Source: Rhodococcus opacus
Lineage (GTDB): Bacteria; Actinomycetota; Actinomycetes; Mycobacteriales; Mycobacteriaceae
Reading direction: 5' to 3'
DNA length: 64,000 nt
Assembly (NCBI RefSeq): GCF_012396235.1
Contig: NZ_JAAXPA010000012.1
Location: 124,001-188,000, forward strand
The position numbers and the translations under genes are program-made. Below, one piece after another: positions 31,948-39,522 of the stretch. The notes below the pieces were generated by a model. That model searched no databases, was not told where the DNA came from, and worked only from the letters and a program-made list of their open reading frames with translations. Numbering within the stretch: position 1 is the first letter of the stretch; each line of letters starts with the position of its first letter.

Positions 31948-32649
31948 ATGGGAACACATCACCGCGACATCAGCCTCGTCGTCTTCGACATGGCAGGCAC
32001 CACCGTGGAGGACAGCGGGCTGGTCCAGCAGTCCTTCCTCGCCGCGGACGCGCATGCCGGACTGTCGAAGACGGAGGAGGACCGCCTGCGGATGCTCGAC
32101 TACGTCTCCGACACCATGGGCCAGTCCAAGATCGTCGTCTTCCGCCATCTCAGCGGTGGAAACGAGGAGCAGGCGCAGGCCGCGAACAAGGAATTCGAAC
32201 GCTGCTACTCGCAACTCGTCGACGACGGCCGGTGCAGCGCCGTCCCCGGCGCCGAGGAACTCTTCGGTTCGCTGCGTGAGCAGGGCATCAAGACGGCGCT
32301 CACCACCGGGTTCGCGCGCGAAACGCAGATGTCGATCATCCGCGCGCTCGGCTGGCAGGACGTCGCCGACGCCGTGTTGTGCCCCGGAGACGGCGTCCGC
32401 GGACGCCCCTTCCCGGACCTGGCGCTGACCGCGTTGATGCGCACCGGCGCCCCGTCCGTGCAGTCCATGGTGGTGCTCGGCGACACCACGTCCGACGTCA
32501 CCACCGGCCTCCGCGCCGGAGCACTCGCCTCCGTGGGCGTGCTCACCGGCGCCCACGACGCCACCCAGCTGGCCGAGGCCGGGGCCACCCACGTGCTCGA
32601 CAGTGTCGCGGACCTGCCCGGTCTGCTCGCCGAACTGCGCAACGCCTGA
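31948..32649 (+). CDS. phosphonatase-like HAD hydrolase (PhnX-like, TIGR03351)
   Basis: A 233-residue HAD-superfamily enzyme. The nucleophile motif is VVFDMAGTTV with Asp14 and Ala16 at +2, as in phosphonoacetaldehyde hydrolase, where ordinary HAD phosphatases have Asp. Lys61 in TMGQSKIVVFRHL is at the place of the Schiff-base lysine of PhnX (MGxxK), supporting C-P bond cleavage. Motif III/IV: VLGDTTSDVTTGLRAGALAS. Together with the preceding flavoenzyme it forms a two-step route from an aminophosphonate to phosphate and an aldehyde. The downstream GntR gene converges on it. Confidence 0.87.
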   Translation: MGTHHRDISLVVFDMAGTTVEDSGLVQQSFLAADAHAGLSKTEEDRLRMLDYVSDTMGQSKIVVFRHLSGGNEEQAQAANKEFERCYSQLVDDGRCSAVPGAEELFGSLREQGIKTALTTGFARETQMSIIRALGWQDVADAVLCPGDGVRGRPFPDLALTALMRTGAPSVQSMVVLGDTTSDVTTGLRAGALASVGVLTGAHDATQLAEAGATHVLDSVADLPGLLAELRNA

Positions 32650-32662
32650 TGCCGGCGGCCGG

Positions 32663-33418
32663 CTAACTTCCGTTGCCGTCGTCCGACGGAAGGCGGGGGT
32701 CGATGGTGCGGGCGTTCACGATGCTGAAGGCGACGAGGTCGGGACGGTACCGATCGTCCGCGTACTCGAACGTGTCGCCGTTCTGATCCCGCGACGTCCG
32801 ACGTTCCCGAAGCAACGGGCTGCCGGGGTCGATCCCGAGATTCTCGGCGTCGACCCCGGTCGCGGCGACGGCGTCGAGCACGTGCTCCATCGATTCGAAG
32901 CGGACGCCGCGCGAGGTGAGGTAGTCGGTGATCGATCCGGTGTCGATGTCGAACTCGAACAGCAGGGAGCCGACGCGCTCGGTGAACGTGCTCCGCTCGA
33001 TCATCGTCGGTTCGCCGTCCAGCAGCCGGACGCGGAGCACCTCGACGACGAAGTCGTCCGTGGTCAATCCCAATGCGCCGGCGGCAGGTTCGGACACCCG
33101 GCGACGTGAGATCTCGAGCGTGCGGCTCCCCGCGGCGCGGCCGGTGCGACGCGCCCATTGGGAGAACGGTGTGAACGTGTCCAGGGTCTGCGTGATGTCG
33201 TGGCTTCGCACCACGGCCGGCTTCCCCTGGGACAGCAGGATCAGCCCCTCGTTCTTCAATGTCGCCAGCGCTTGGCGCACGGGACCGCGGGACACCTCGA
33301 ACTCCGCGCACAGCATGCTCTCGCTGGGCAGCGACTCACCCACCGCGTACTGCCGCTGCATGATGCGCTGCCGGAGCTGGAGTGCGACGAACTCATGGCG
33401 GGAGCGTGCCTCCACCAT
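32663..33418 (-). CDS. GntR-family regulator with UTRA domain (PhnF-like)
   Basis: A 251-residue HutC-subfamily regulator. The winged helix covers residues ~10-75 (QRQYAVGESLPSESMLCAEF, SRGPVRQALATLKNEGLILL) and the UTRA ligand domain spans about 95-245 (EVLRVRLLDGEPTMIERSTF, GIDPGSPLLRERRT). HutC-type regulators next to phosphonate genes often sense phosphonates or phosphate limitation. It is convergent with the phosphonatase gene (13 bp apart) and is the likely regulator of the pair. No obvious operator was identified. Confidence 0.85.
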   Translation of the reverse strand: MVEARSRHEFVALQLRQRIMQRQYAVGESLPSESMLCAEFEVSRGPVRQALATLKNEGLILLSQGKPAVVRSHDITQTLDTFTPFSQWARRTGRAAGSRTLEISRRRVSEPAAGALGLTTDDFVVEVLRVRLLDGEPTMIERSTFTERVGSLLFEFDIDTGSITDYLTSRGVRFESMEHVLDAVAATGVDAENLGIDPGSPLLRERRTSRDQNGDTFEYADDRYRPDLVAFSIVNARTIDPRLPSDDGNGS

Positions 33419-33540
33419 TGCACATCACTCCACTTCCTCGGTCGGTCGACGATCGCCACTGCGAGTCAGATGCATTCTAATGGCGTCGTCGCTACGCTAC
33501 ATTGCGAGAACACGTTCCAGCCGGTGGAGGGATGCGGAGA

Positions 33541-34566
33541 ATGGCGTCGTCGACGGAGCGGATCGTCACGGTCGACGGATTCCGTTGGCAGATTACCGAA
33601 CTGGGTGACGGCCCACCCGTCGTCCTGTGCCACGGATTCCCGGGCCTCGGCTACAGTTACCGACATCAGATGCGGGCCCTCGCGGCGTCCGGGTACCGCG
33701 CGATAGCCCCGGACATGCCCGGCTACGGCGGCACCGACGTGCCCCGCGACATCGACGACTACACGAACGAGCGGGTGTCGGACGCGCTGATCGGTCTGCT
33801 CGACAGTCTCGGTCACGAGCGTGCCGTGTTCGTCGGCCACGACTTCGGCGCGCCGGTCGCCTGGACCGTCGCACTGCGTCACCGCGCACGGGTGTCCGGG
33901 CTAGTACTACTGGCTGTCCCCTACGCACCCGACCGGTTCCCGCTGCGACCGTCGGAAATCTATGCGTCGATGGCGCGCAAGCACTTCCTGCACATCCACT
34001 ACTTCCAGGAACCGGGTGTCGCCGACCGCGAACTCGACGCCGATCCCCGCGGATTCCTGCACCAGCTGTTCTACGCGTTGTCGGGCGCCTACCGCTATCT
34101 GGACATCTGGCAGCACCCCTCGGACGGCAACGGCTACCTGGACGTGTTACCCGAAGCCCCACCCCTGCCGTGGTCGTGGCTGACGGAGGACGAGTTCGAC
34201 CATTATGTGGAGGTCTTCACCCGGACGGGATTCACCGGCGGACTGAACTGGTACCGGGCGTACGACGCCAATTGGGAACGCTCCAGGAATCTCGCCGGAG
34301 CCGACATCGAGGTGCCGACGCTGTTCGTGGCCGGTGCGCACGATCCCGTCCTCACGATGAGTGGTGCGCAGGCCCTCGACCGGATGCGCGACACCGTCCC
34401 CGACTTGCGCGGACTCCATCTCGTCGAGGGCGCCGGGCACTTCGTCCAGCAGGAAAGACCGGAAGAGGTGAACGAGTTGCTGCTCACGTTCGTCGCGGGC
34501 CGAACAGGCGACGACGACGGCGACTCGGCTCGGGCAGGTGACCGATCGACTCGAGGTGCGCGGTGA
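33541..34566 (+). CDS. alpha/beta hydrolase, epoxide hydrolase-like
   Basis: A 341-residue alpha/beta-hydrolase. The oxyanion motif is HGFPGLGYSYRHQM, the nucleophile elbow is VGHDFGAPVAW with Asp as nucleophile, and the catalytic His lies in GAGHFVQQERPEEV. The Asp in FVAGAHDPVL is the likely charge-relay acid. The cap segment contains YFQEPGVAD and WYRAYDANW, where the two epoxide-activating tyrosines are expected. This combination fits soluble epoxide hydrolases or haloalkane-type relatives. The ATG at 33541 has GGAGG with 10-bp spacing; the ATG at 33532 is too close to it. The last 83 bp overlap the convergent small gene of the DUF692 operon. Confidence 0.85.
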   Translation: MASSTERIVTVDGFRWQITELGDGPPVVLCHGFPGLGYSYRHQMRALAASGYRAIAPDMPGYGGTDVPRDIDDYTNERVSDALIGLLDSLGHERAVFVGHDFGAPVAWTVALRHRARVSGLVLLAVPYAPDRFPLRPSEIYASMARKHFLHIHYFQEPGVADRELDADPRGFLHQLFYALSGAYRYLDIWQHPSDGNGYLDVLPEAPPLPWSWLTEDEFDHYVEVFTRTGFTGGLNWYRAYDANWERSRNLAGADIEVPTLFVAGAHDPVLTMSGAQALDRMRDTVPDLRGLHLVEGAGHFVQQERPEEVNELLLTFVAGRTGDDDGDSARAGDRSTRGAR

Positions 34567-34813
34567 ACGCCTCCGCGTCCGCGTGAGTGCTCCCCTTCGG
34601 CCTGCCCTCGGCCCAGTCGGCGAACAGCGCGAAGAATCGGTCGCCGAGGGCTGCGCGGACGTGGGGAAGGTGAGCGCCCACTTCCCCGGACCGCTTGCGG
34701 AGCAGGGCCTTCGATGCGGTGTCGATCGCGTCGCGGTCGAATCCCTCCGGCAGCTCTCCCCCTGCGACGAGAGCCCGGACCAATGCCGCCTGCCGCCCCG
34801 CCAGCCCGGTCAC
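34484..34813 (-). CDS. small partner protein of the DUF692 operon (SCO6045-like)
   Basis: A 109-residue protein starting with GTG at 34813, which overlaps the DUF692 stop (GTGA). The sequence RQAALVRALVAGGELPEGFD RDAIDTASKALLRKRSGEV and ALGDRFFALFADWAEGRPKG resembles the SCO6045-like proteins encoded next to DUF692 genes in actinobacteria. It is related in size and position to the DUF2063-type partners that recruit substrates to multinuclear-iron oxygenases. It is all-helical, basic at the C-terminus (SRRRRRLFGPRRT) and soluble. Its 3' end overlaps the convergent hydrolase gene by 83 bp. It has no family function known; a substrate-recognition role is inferred from context. Confidence 0.7.
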   Translation of the reverse strand: MTGLAGRQAALVRALVAGGELPEGFDRDAIDTASKALLRKRSGEVGAHLPHVRAALGDRFFALFADWAEGRPKGSTHADAEAFTAHLESIGHLPEPSRRRRRLFGPRRT

Positions 34814-35655
34814 GGCGGACTCCACACAACGCCGCCGGTGACTCGGCCGAACCCGGCCGCATCCGCGATCGCATCCAACTCGGCGAACAACTCCCGGGCG
34901 GGCGGGTAGTTCCCGTCGCGCTCGAGCATCATCGCGGGAGCGCCCCCGGATGCCCACTGCCGGACCAGATCCAGCATCTCGCCGGGCACCGGGTCGGTGT
35001 GGGTGTCGTGATACGTGCCGCCTCGTTCGGATCCCCCGGCGACGTGGCAGTACGCCACGCGTTCGAGGGGAAGCCGCCGGAGTTCCTCACCTGCGTGGCG
35101 GCCGCGGTTGCGGGCGTTCGCGTAAACGTTGGCGATGTCCAGCAGCAGGTAGACGCCGGTGCGTTCGACGAGTTCGGCCAGGAACTCACCCTCGGAGTAT
35201 TCGTCGTCCGGCCAGTCGAACAGGGCCGCGATGTTCTCCACGGCCAGCGGCACCGGCAGGCACTCCTGCGTGCGCCGGACGTTGCGCACCAGCACGTTCA
35301 GGGCTTCCGCCGAGCGCGGCACCGGCAGCAGGTGCCCGGCGTCGAGACCGCCCGCCCGCACGAACGCGACGTGCTCGCTGACGAGCGGCGCACCGAGCGC
35401 GTCGGCGCACCGAGCGAGATGGTCGATCCGGTGCTGCTCGACGCCGTCCGCGCCACCCAGCGACAGCGAGATGCCGTGCGGGACGACGGGAACCCCCAGC
35501 GACCGCAGTTCGTCCGGAACGCCGACTCCACGCCGCCGGACGGGCAGCGATTCGGCGATCACCTCGCAGAACCGCAGCCCGTCGAGCCGGTCGATGATCC
35601 CGCAGATCTCCGGCCGCCAGCCGATGCCGACGCCGGGCCCGATCAGGGCGGTCAT
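34810..35655 (-). CDS. DUF692 multinuclear iron oxygenase-like (MNIO) enzyme
   Basis: A 281-residue TIM-barrel protein. The start MTALIGPGVGIGWRPEICGI at 35655 overlaps the upstream stop (ATGA). Metal-ligand segments of the family are all visible: VPVVPHGISLSLGGADGVE (His), LVSEHVAF (Glu-His), VENIAALFDWP (Glu), YLLLDIANVYANARN (Asp), VAYCHVAGG (His), DTHTDPVPGEMLDL (Asp-His) and MLERDGNYP (Glu). Characterised relatives (MbnB, TglH, ChrH, BufB) use two or three irons to modify cysteines of ribosomal peptides. Here the co-encoded Cys-tailed membrane protein is the candidate substrate and the small downstream protein the partner. Confidence 0.88.
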   Translation of the reverse strand: MTALIGPGVGIGWRPEICGIIDRLDGLRFCEVIAESLPVRRRGVGVPDELRSLGVPVVPHGISLSLGGADGVEQHRIDHLARCADALGAPLVSEHVAFVRAGGLDAGHLLPVPRSAEALNVLVRNVRRTQECLPVPLAVENIAALFDWPDDEYSEGEFLAELVERTGVYLLLDIANVYANARNRGRHAGEELRRLPLERVAYCHVAGGSERGGTYHDTHTDPVPGEMLDLVRQWASGGAPAMMLERDGNYPPARELFAELDAIADAAGFGRVTGGVVWSPP

Positions 35656-36502
35656 CCCCCGCACCCCCCACCGCCGCCGCCGCAAGAGCTGTCGCCGCCG
35701 CTGCTGCCACCGTCACTGCTGCCGCTGTCGGAGATACCGGCCGCGCTCGCGAAACCGGGGGAGAACAGGCCGACGGTTCCCATCCCGAACAGTGCAGTCG
35801 ATAGCGCGATCGGCGTCGGTCCATACGCGGTGAGCGACGGGCGCATCCGCGGCGCCAGGTACGAATGTGTGCGGCGCAGGCGCTTCAGTTCCGCAGTGCC
35901 CTGGGGCGTCCTGCGGCCGGTCCGGCGAACGAGCTCCCGCGAGGCCGAGAGCAGAACCACCGCGACCAGCAGGAAGCCGATCGGCTTTCCGCCGGAGAAC
36001 CCGGCGACGAGGCGTGCGACGCCGATGGCCACGACGACGAGGATCGGGAGGGTCGCGCGGCGATTCCAGGCCTTCTGTTCGGGTCCGGTGAGCAGCCCCT
36101 GCGCGATCAGGGTGGCCCGCAGCTGGTCGAGCGGGGCCTGCAACCGGCCCGGGAGCCGAACGTTGACGAGGGCGCTGCGGCCCCGGAGGCGAGTTCGTCG
36201 TAGACGGCCCGCGTGAACGATCCGAGGCCGTTGTCCGCGACTCCCCACCCCCGCAGGATCGTCCCGTCGGTGGAGATGAGGTCAGCTCCGCGCAGCAGGG
36301 TCAGGGAGGCAGCGATGGCCCGATCGTCGCTGGTCAGCATCCCGGCCTGCACCGGATCGAGACGAATACCGGCGGTCGGGGCGGGCGCGGTGCCGTGGGA
36401 CCGGAGGAACACCGCCAGCCCGACCGCGAGCACAGCGGCGGTGACGTAGATCACCAGAAAGGTCTCGCTCGGTATCCCCCATGTAGCGGATTCGTTGTAC
36501 AT
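35652..36502 (-). pseudogene. TIGR04222-type membrane protein with Cys-Gly tail (one frameshift)
   Basis: Begins MYNESATWGIPSETFLVIYV at 36502, with AAGGTGGTG as ribosome binding site. One N-terminal helix, then a soluble segment (GIRLDPVQAGMLTSDDRAIA, GADLISTDGTILRGWGV, FTRAVYDELASG). At the GGGG run near 36181 the frame must shift by -1 to continue as GRSALVNVRLPGRLQAPLDQ, two more helices (LPILVVVAIGVARLVAGF, PIGFLLVAVVLLSAS), RTHSYLAPRMRPSLTAYGP and a Ser/Gly tail ending SCGGGGGGCGG at 35652. Both halves align with one TIGR04222 protein of about 280 residues. A single lost G, a sequencing error or a -1 slip would explain the break. The tail with two cysteines is the likely site of action of the adjacent DUF692 enzyme. 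Confidence 0.75.
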
Positions 36503-36653
36503 TGCACACCACCTTTCAACCACGTTGTCCGACAGTCGATCTCAGTATCGGTACGAATGGCCCCTCTGCACCCGCCGGGTACCGATCGTCACCGTTCCGT
36601 TATCGGGATCCTGGGGATACGTCGTGGGGTGGGCTGTGGGTGGCATCGTCTGC

Positions 36654-37304
36654 ATGACATCGCCGCGTGCCGCACTGTCGTATGCCGAACTGCTCGAGGC
36701 GGTTGCCGAATCGCACAGGACGGTGGAGGCGACGCTGGAGGGGTTGACCGACGAGCAGGCGCGGGAGCCGTCGCTGCTGCCGGAGTGGAGCCGGGGGCAC
36801 GTCGTCACGCACCTCGCAAGGAACGCGGACGCGCTCAACCGGTTCGCCGTCGGGGTGATCACCGGCGAGGCCGCACCCGAGATGTACCCGGGAGGTCCGG
36901 CCGCGCGGGCCGCGGCGATCGAGGAGGGGGCCGGACGTCCGGCCGAACTGCTGGTGGCCGATTTCCGCTTCGCGGGACGGCGGGTGATCGAGTCGCTACG
37001 CCGGATCACCGAGGATCTGTACGAGACGCCGGTGAACTGGCGTCAGCGGGTGCCTGCGCGACAGGTGCCGGTGCTGCGGTGGCGCGAGCTCGAGATCCAC
37101 CACGTCGACCTGGGGCTCGACTACTCGGCTGCCGACTGGCCGAGGGCCTTCGTGGAGCACACGCTGGAATCGGAGCTGCCCGCGCTGGCGGCCCGGTATC
37201 CGGACGTCGGGGTGCCGGAACTTCCGCGCACCGAACTGCTGGCGTGGGTTATCGGACGCCCCACGCGGGAGGGGCTGCCGCCCGTGCCCGCGTGGCCGTT
37301 CTGA
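36654..37304 (+). CDS. mycothiol-dependent maleylpyruvate isomerase-family protein
   Basis: A 216-residue DinB-fold protein of the MDMPI group. N-terminal helices with EWSRGHVVTHLARNADALNR (His-x3-His-type metal site typical of the fold) and the C-terminal RWRELEIHHVDLGLDYSAAD (second metal-binding region). The family includes the mycothiol-dependent maleylpyruvate isomerase and thiol S-transferases, in keeping with an actinobacterium that makes mycothiol. The ATG at 36654 is used; longer GTG starts exist upstream. It diverges from the DUF692 operon. No ring-cleavage genes are next to it, so detoxification is as likely as catabolism. Confidence 0.82.
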   Translation: MTSPRAALSYAELLEAVAESHRTVEATLEGLTDEQAREPSLLPEWSRGHVVTHLARNADALNRFAVGVITGEAAPEMYPGGPAARAAAIEEGAGRPAELLVADFRFAGRRVIESLRRITEDLYETPVNWRQRVPARQVPVLRWRELEIHHVDLGLDYSAADWPRAFVEHTLESELPALAARYPDVGVPELPRTELLAWVIGRPTREGLPPVPAWPF

Positions 37305-37307
37305 TCG

Positions 37308-37649
37308 TCAGGCGTACTCGACGTTCTCGAACGTGTCGGCGTCGTCGAGCGCGTCCCAGATGATCGCGTAGCGCTTGTGGGTCATCTCGTCGGCATCGAC
37401 GAGCAGAGCGTCGAACAAGGTCTTCGGGTTGTCCTGCCACGTCTGAACCAGGCTTGCGACCGCCTGGGGCGTGAACAGACCCGACCGCGCTGCCGCCTCG
37501 ATCCACTCGTCGAAGTCGCCGGCGTAAATCCGCTCGACTGCTTCGCGATCGACCTCGCCGTCACCGAGATCGAGAGTGAACATCGTCGCGAAGACGTCGC
37601 CGTCGACGGCGACGACGGTGTCGCTGTGCATACGCTGGTCGGTGTTCAT
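37308..37649 (-). CDS. hypothetical acidic protein, 113 aa
   Basis: A soluble acidic protein (MNTDQRMHSDTVVAVDGDVF ... DDADTFENVEYA) with no membrane segment or recognised domain. The pattern DREAVERIYAGDFDEWIEAA and WQDNPKTLFDALLVDADEM suggests an all-helical fold. GGAGG-like sequence (TCCCAGGAGGTATCC on the coding strand) precedes the ATG closely, so translation should be efficient. A CRP/GlxR-like site lies about 120 bp upstream, so it may respond to carbon status. It is convergent with the MDMPI-like gene (3 bp apart). Confidence 0.55.
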   Translation of the reverse strand: MNTDQRMHSDTVVAVDGDVFATMFTLDLGDGEVDREAVERIYAGDFDEWIEAAARSGLFTPQAVASLVQTWQDNPKTLFDALLVDADEMTHKRYAIIWDALDDADTFENVEYA

Positions 37650-37771
37650 CGTGGGGATACCTCCTGGGAGTCAGCTCGTTCATCCTGACTCACGTTTGCG
37701 GCCTCTGCTGATGAGAAGAACTGTAGGGCGACTAATTGTGAGCAGCTTAAAGCCTTTCTGTGAGATCAATC

Positions 37772-37787
37772 TGTGATCTATCTCACG
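37772..37787. promoter_or_regulatory. CRP/GlxR-like operator
   Basis: TGTGATCTATCTCACG matches the actinobacterial CRP/GlxR consensus TGTGA-N2-TA-N2-TCACA at every defined position except the last. It overlaps a wider inverted repeat (GTGAGAT at 37760 and ATCTCAC at 37780). It lies upstream of the leftward gene at 37308-37649 and just past the 3' end of the SDR gene. Confidence 0.6.
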
Positions 37788-37802
37788 CAGGTTTCTTCGC
37801 TG

Positions 37803-38471
37803 TCAGCGCACCCTCAACACGACTTCTGTGGGGTGCGCGTCACCCGGTGTCTCCACCGCGTTGCGCACGGCTTTTGCGACCGTCGACGGCTGCAGATACT
37901 TCTCCGGCCGGTATTCGTCGCCCTCGCCGGCCACGATGGCGCGCTGCATATCGGTGTCGATCCGCCCGGGGTGAATTGACGTGACGCGCAGTAACGGTTC
38001 CTCGAGCCGCAGTGCGTCACCGAACGCCCGCAGGGCGAATTTGCTCGCCGCATACGACGCCCAGCCGGCGTTCGCGCGGAGCCCGGCGCCCGAGTTGATC
38101 AGGACGACGTGCCCACCCGCGGCCCGGAGGGCGGGCAGCAGCAGCCGGGTCAGTTCGGCCACCGCGATGACGTTCGCCTCGAGCGTGTGCCGCCACTGTT
38201 CGACGGTCGACTCCCCCACGGTCGCGAGATCGGCGACGCCGGCGTTGTGGACGACCACGTCGAGCCGTTCGATCGGGGCGCACGCAGCCGCCAGCGCGTC
38301 GTAATCGGTCAGCTCGACCGGCCAGGGCGTGGCGCCCGGCAGTTCGTCGAGGATGCCGGTCAGCGACTCCGGCGACCGGGCGCCGAGCAGGAGGTCGTGG
38401 GTCGGTGCGAGTTCGCGGGCGATGGCGGCTCCGAGGCCACGGCTCGCGCCGGTGATCAGGGCTGTGGGCAT
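37803..38471 (-). CDS. short-chain dehydrogenase/reductase
   Basis: A 222-residue classical SDR. The cofactor motif is TGASRGLGAAIARELA near residue 7, NAGVA follows, and the active site is Ser (LINSGAG) with YAASKFALRAFGDALR containing the Tyr-x3-Lys pair. It is slightly shorter than average (usual ~250). The Arg after the Gly motif suggests NADP preference. It lies downstream of a hairpin repeat that separates it from the PPOX gene. Substrate unknown. Confidence 0.87.
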   Translation of the reverse strand: MPTALITGASRGLGAAIARELAPTHDLLLGARSPESLTGILDELPGATPWPVELTDYDALAAACAPIERLDVVVHNAGVADLATVGESTVEQWRHTLEANVIAVAELTRLLLPALRAAGGHVVLINSGAGLRANAGWASYAASKFALRAFGDALRLEEPLLRVTSIHPGRIDTDMQRAIVAGEGDEYRPEKYLQPSTVAKAVRNAVETPGDAHPTEVVLRVR

Positions 38472-38487
38472 GCTGTCGAGGCTAGCG

Positions 38488-38533
38488 CCCGTGAGTACTT
38501 ATCAACCGCGGGCGGTTAATAAGTACTCACAGG
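38488..38533. terminator. hairpin repeat between PPOX and SDR genes
   Basis: GTGAGTACTTATCAACCGC (38491-38509) pairs with GCGGTTAATAAGTACTCAC (38512-38530) with one mismatch and a 2-nt gap. The TGA stop of the PPOX gene (complement of 38527-38529) is inside the right arm. Same family as 25370-25415. It probably ends transcription of the PPOX operon before the SDR gene. Confidence 0.65.
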
Positions 38534-38931
38534 GCGGACCAGTGGTGCCACGCCAGGTCGTGGATCGCGATCACCGGTCCGTCCGGGCGGCGGTCGACGT
38601 ACTGTGGATACTTCGCGGCGAGGACGTCGATCGCGGCGCCGCCCTCCGGGGAGTCGGCTGTGAGGACTTCGGCCCGACCGTCTACCCGCACCCACCACAG
38701 GTGGTCCCAGTTCTCGTCGTAGTGGTCCACGAGCAGGGTGACGGCGGGGTTGGCCGCGATGTTCGTCAGGCGCCGTAATGCCGTGCTGCGCTTCGGTTTG
38801 TGGTCGACGCAGGAATAGATCGTGTCGGAGTCGAGCGCGAAGACGAGCGGGACGAGGTGCGGCACCCCGTCCGCCCCGACCGTGGCGAGCCGTGCGATGC
38901 GGGCGGCCGCGAATCGCGCGACGGCGTCCAT
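38527..38931 (-). CDS. PPOX-class F420/flavin-dependent oxidoreductase (TIGR03668-like)
   Basis: A 134-residue split beta-barrel protein. FAAARIARLATVGADGVPHL and VPLVFALDSDTIYSCVDHKP are the N-terminal barrel strands; NPAVTLLVDHYDENWDHLWW follows the flavin/F420-contact region and RVDGRAEVL the next strand. The short TIGR03668-like group binds coenzyme F420 in actinobacteria and reduces unknown substrates. The ATG at 38931 shares one base with the stop of the upstream gene (TGATG), so the two are co-translated. The stop lies in a hairpin repeat. Confidence 0.82.
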   Translation of the reverse strand: MDAVARFAAARIARLATVGADGVPHLVPLVFALDSDTIYSCVDHKPKRSTALRRLTNIAANPAVTLLVDHYDENWDHLWWVRVDGRAEVLTADSPEGGAAIDVLAAKYPQYVDRRPDGPVIAIHDLAWHHWSAL

Positions 38932-39512
38932 CACGGTTCCATCAGGTAGTCGCCGCTCACCGGTTCCGGGAGGGCGGGAATGCCCAACGGGCGCTTGAAG
39001 TAGGCCCACGGGAACCACAGCGTCCCGACCTTCTGCCAGCCGTCGGCCTCGAGTTTCTGACGGCTCGCCGGCGCCGACACGCGGGTGTGCTCCCACTGCT
39101 CCTCGGACTTGCGGACGGTGTGGAACAGGGTGCCGAACCCGACGGAGTGCCAGCCGTACGAGCCGGCGTGGTTGAGGATGCGCATCTCGTTGAACGCGGT
39201 GAGCGGGGTGAGCCGGCGGGTCCGGCCGTCCGGGTCGGTGTCGGGGGCGTCGCCGATCCGCTTGCCGAAGCGTTGTTGCGCCGCCTGCCGCGACATGCCG
39301 AGTGCGGCGCCGACCGTGTCCCAGCTGTGCCCGGCGGAGCGCGCGGCGGCGATCGCGGAGACCAGCAGTTCGTCGACCGACTCCCGTGCCTGCGAGGTGA
39401 GCCGGACGAGCGCCAGGTAGGCGGCGGGGTCGTGGTCCAGCCCCGGGTCGATCTCGGGGTCCGCCTTGGCGATCGCGTCCGACAGCAGTTGAGTGAGCGC
39501 GGCATCCGGCAT
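38931..39512 (-). CDS. HTH-containing conserved protein upstream of PPOX enzyme
   Basis: A 193-residue protein. Residues ~50-85 contain a helix-turn-helix-like segment (AGHSWDTVGAALGMSRQAAQ QRFGKRIG) resembling sigma-70 region 4/AsnC-type HTH. The C-terminal half (LTAFNEMRILNHAGSYGWHS VGFGTLFHTVRKSEEQWEHT) is a conserved unknown domain. The start at 39512 lies 11 bp from a 30-bp palindrome (39523-39552), which it may bind. Translation is coupled to the PPOX enzyme, suggesting that the regulator and enzyme work together. Function beyond this is unknown. Confidence 0.7.
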   Translation of the reverse strand: MPDAALTQLLSDAIAKADPEIDPGLDHDPAAYLALVRLTSQARESVDELLVSAIAAARSAGHSWDTVGAALGMSRQAAQQRFGKRIGDAPDTDPDGRTRRLTPLTAFNEMRILNHAGSYGWHSVGFGTLFHTVRKSEEQWEHTRVSAPASRQKLEADGWQKVGTLWFPWAYFKRPLGIPALPEPVSGDYLMEP

Positions 39513-39522
39513 GTGTCAAGTA

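Noticed and set aside
37760-37786. Nested inverted repeat GTGAGAT...ATCTCAC as a terminator of the SDR gene
   Set aside because: A 13-nt spacer, a 7-bp AT-containing stem and the excellent CRP consensus favour an operator; a terminator role is not excluded.
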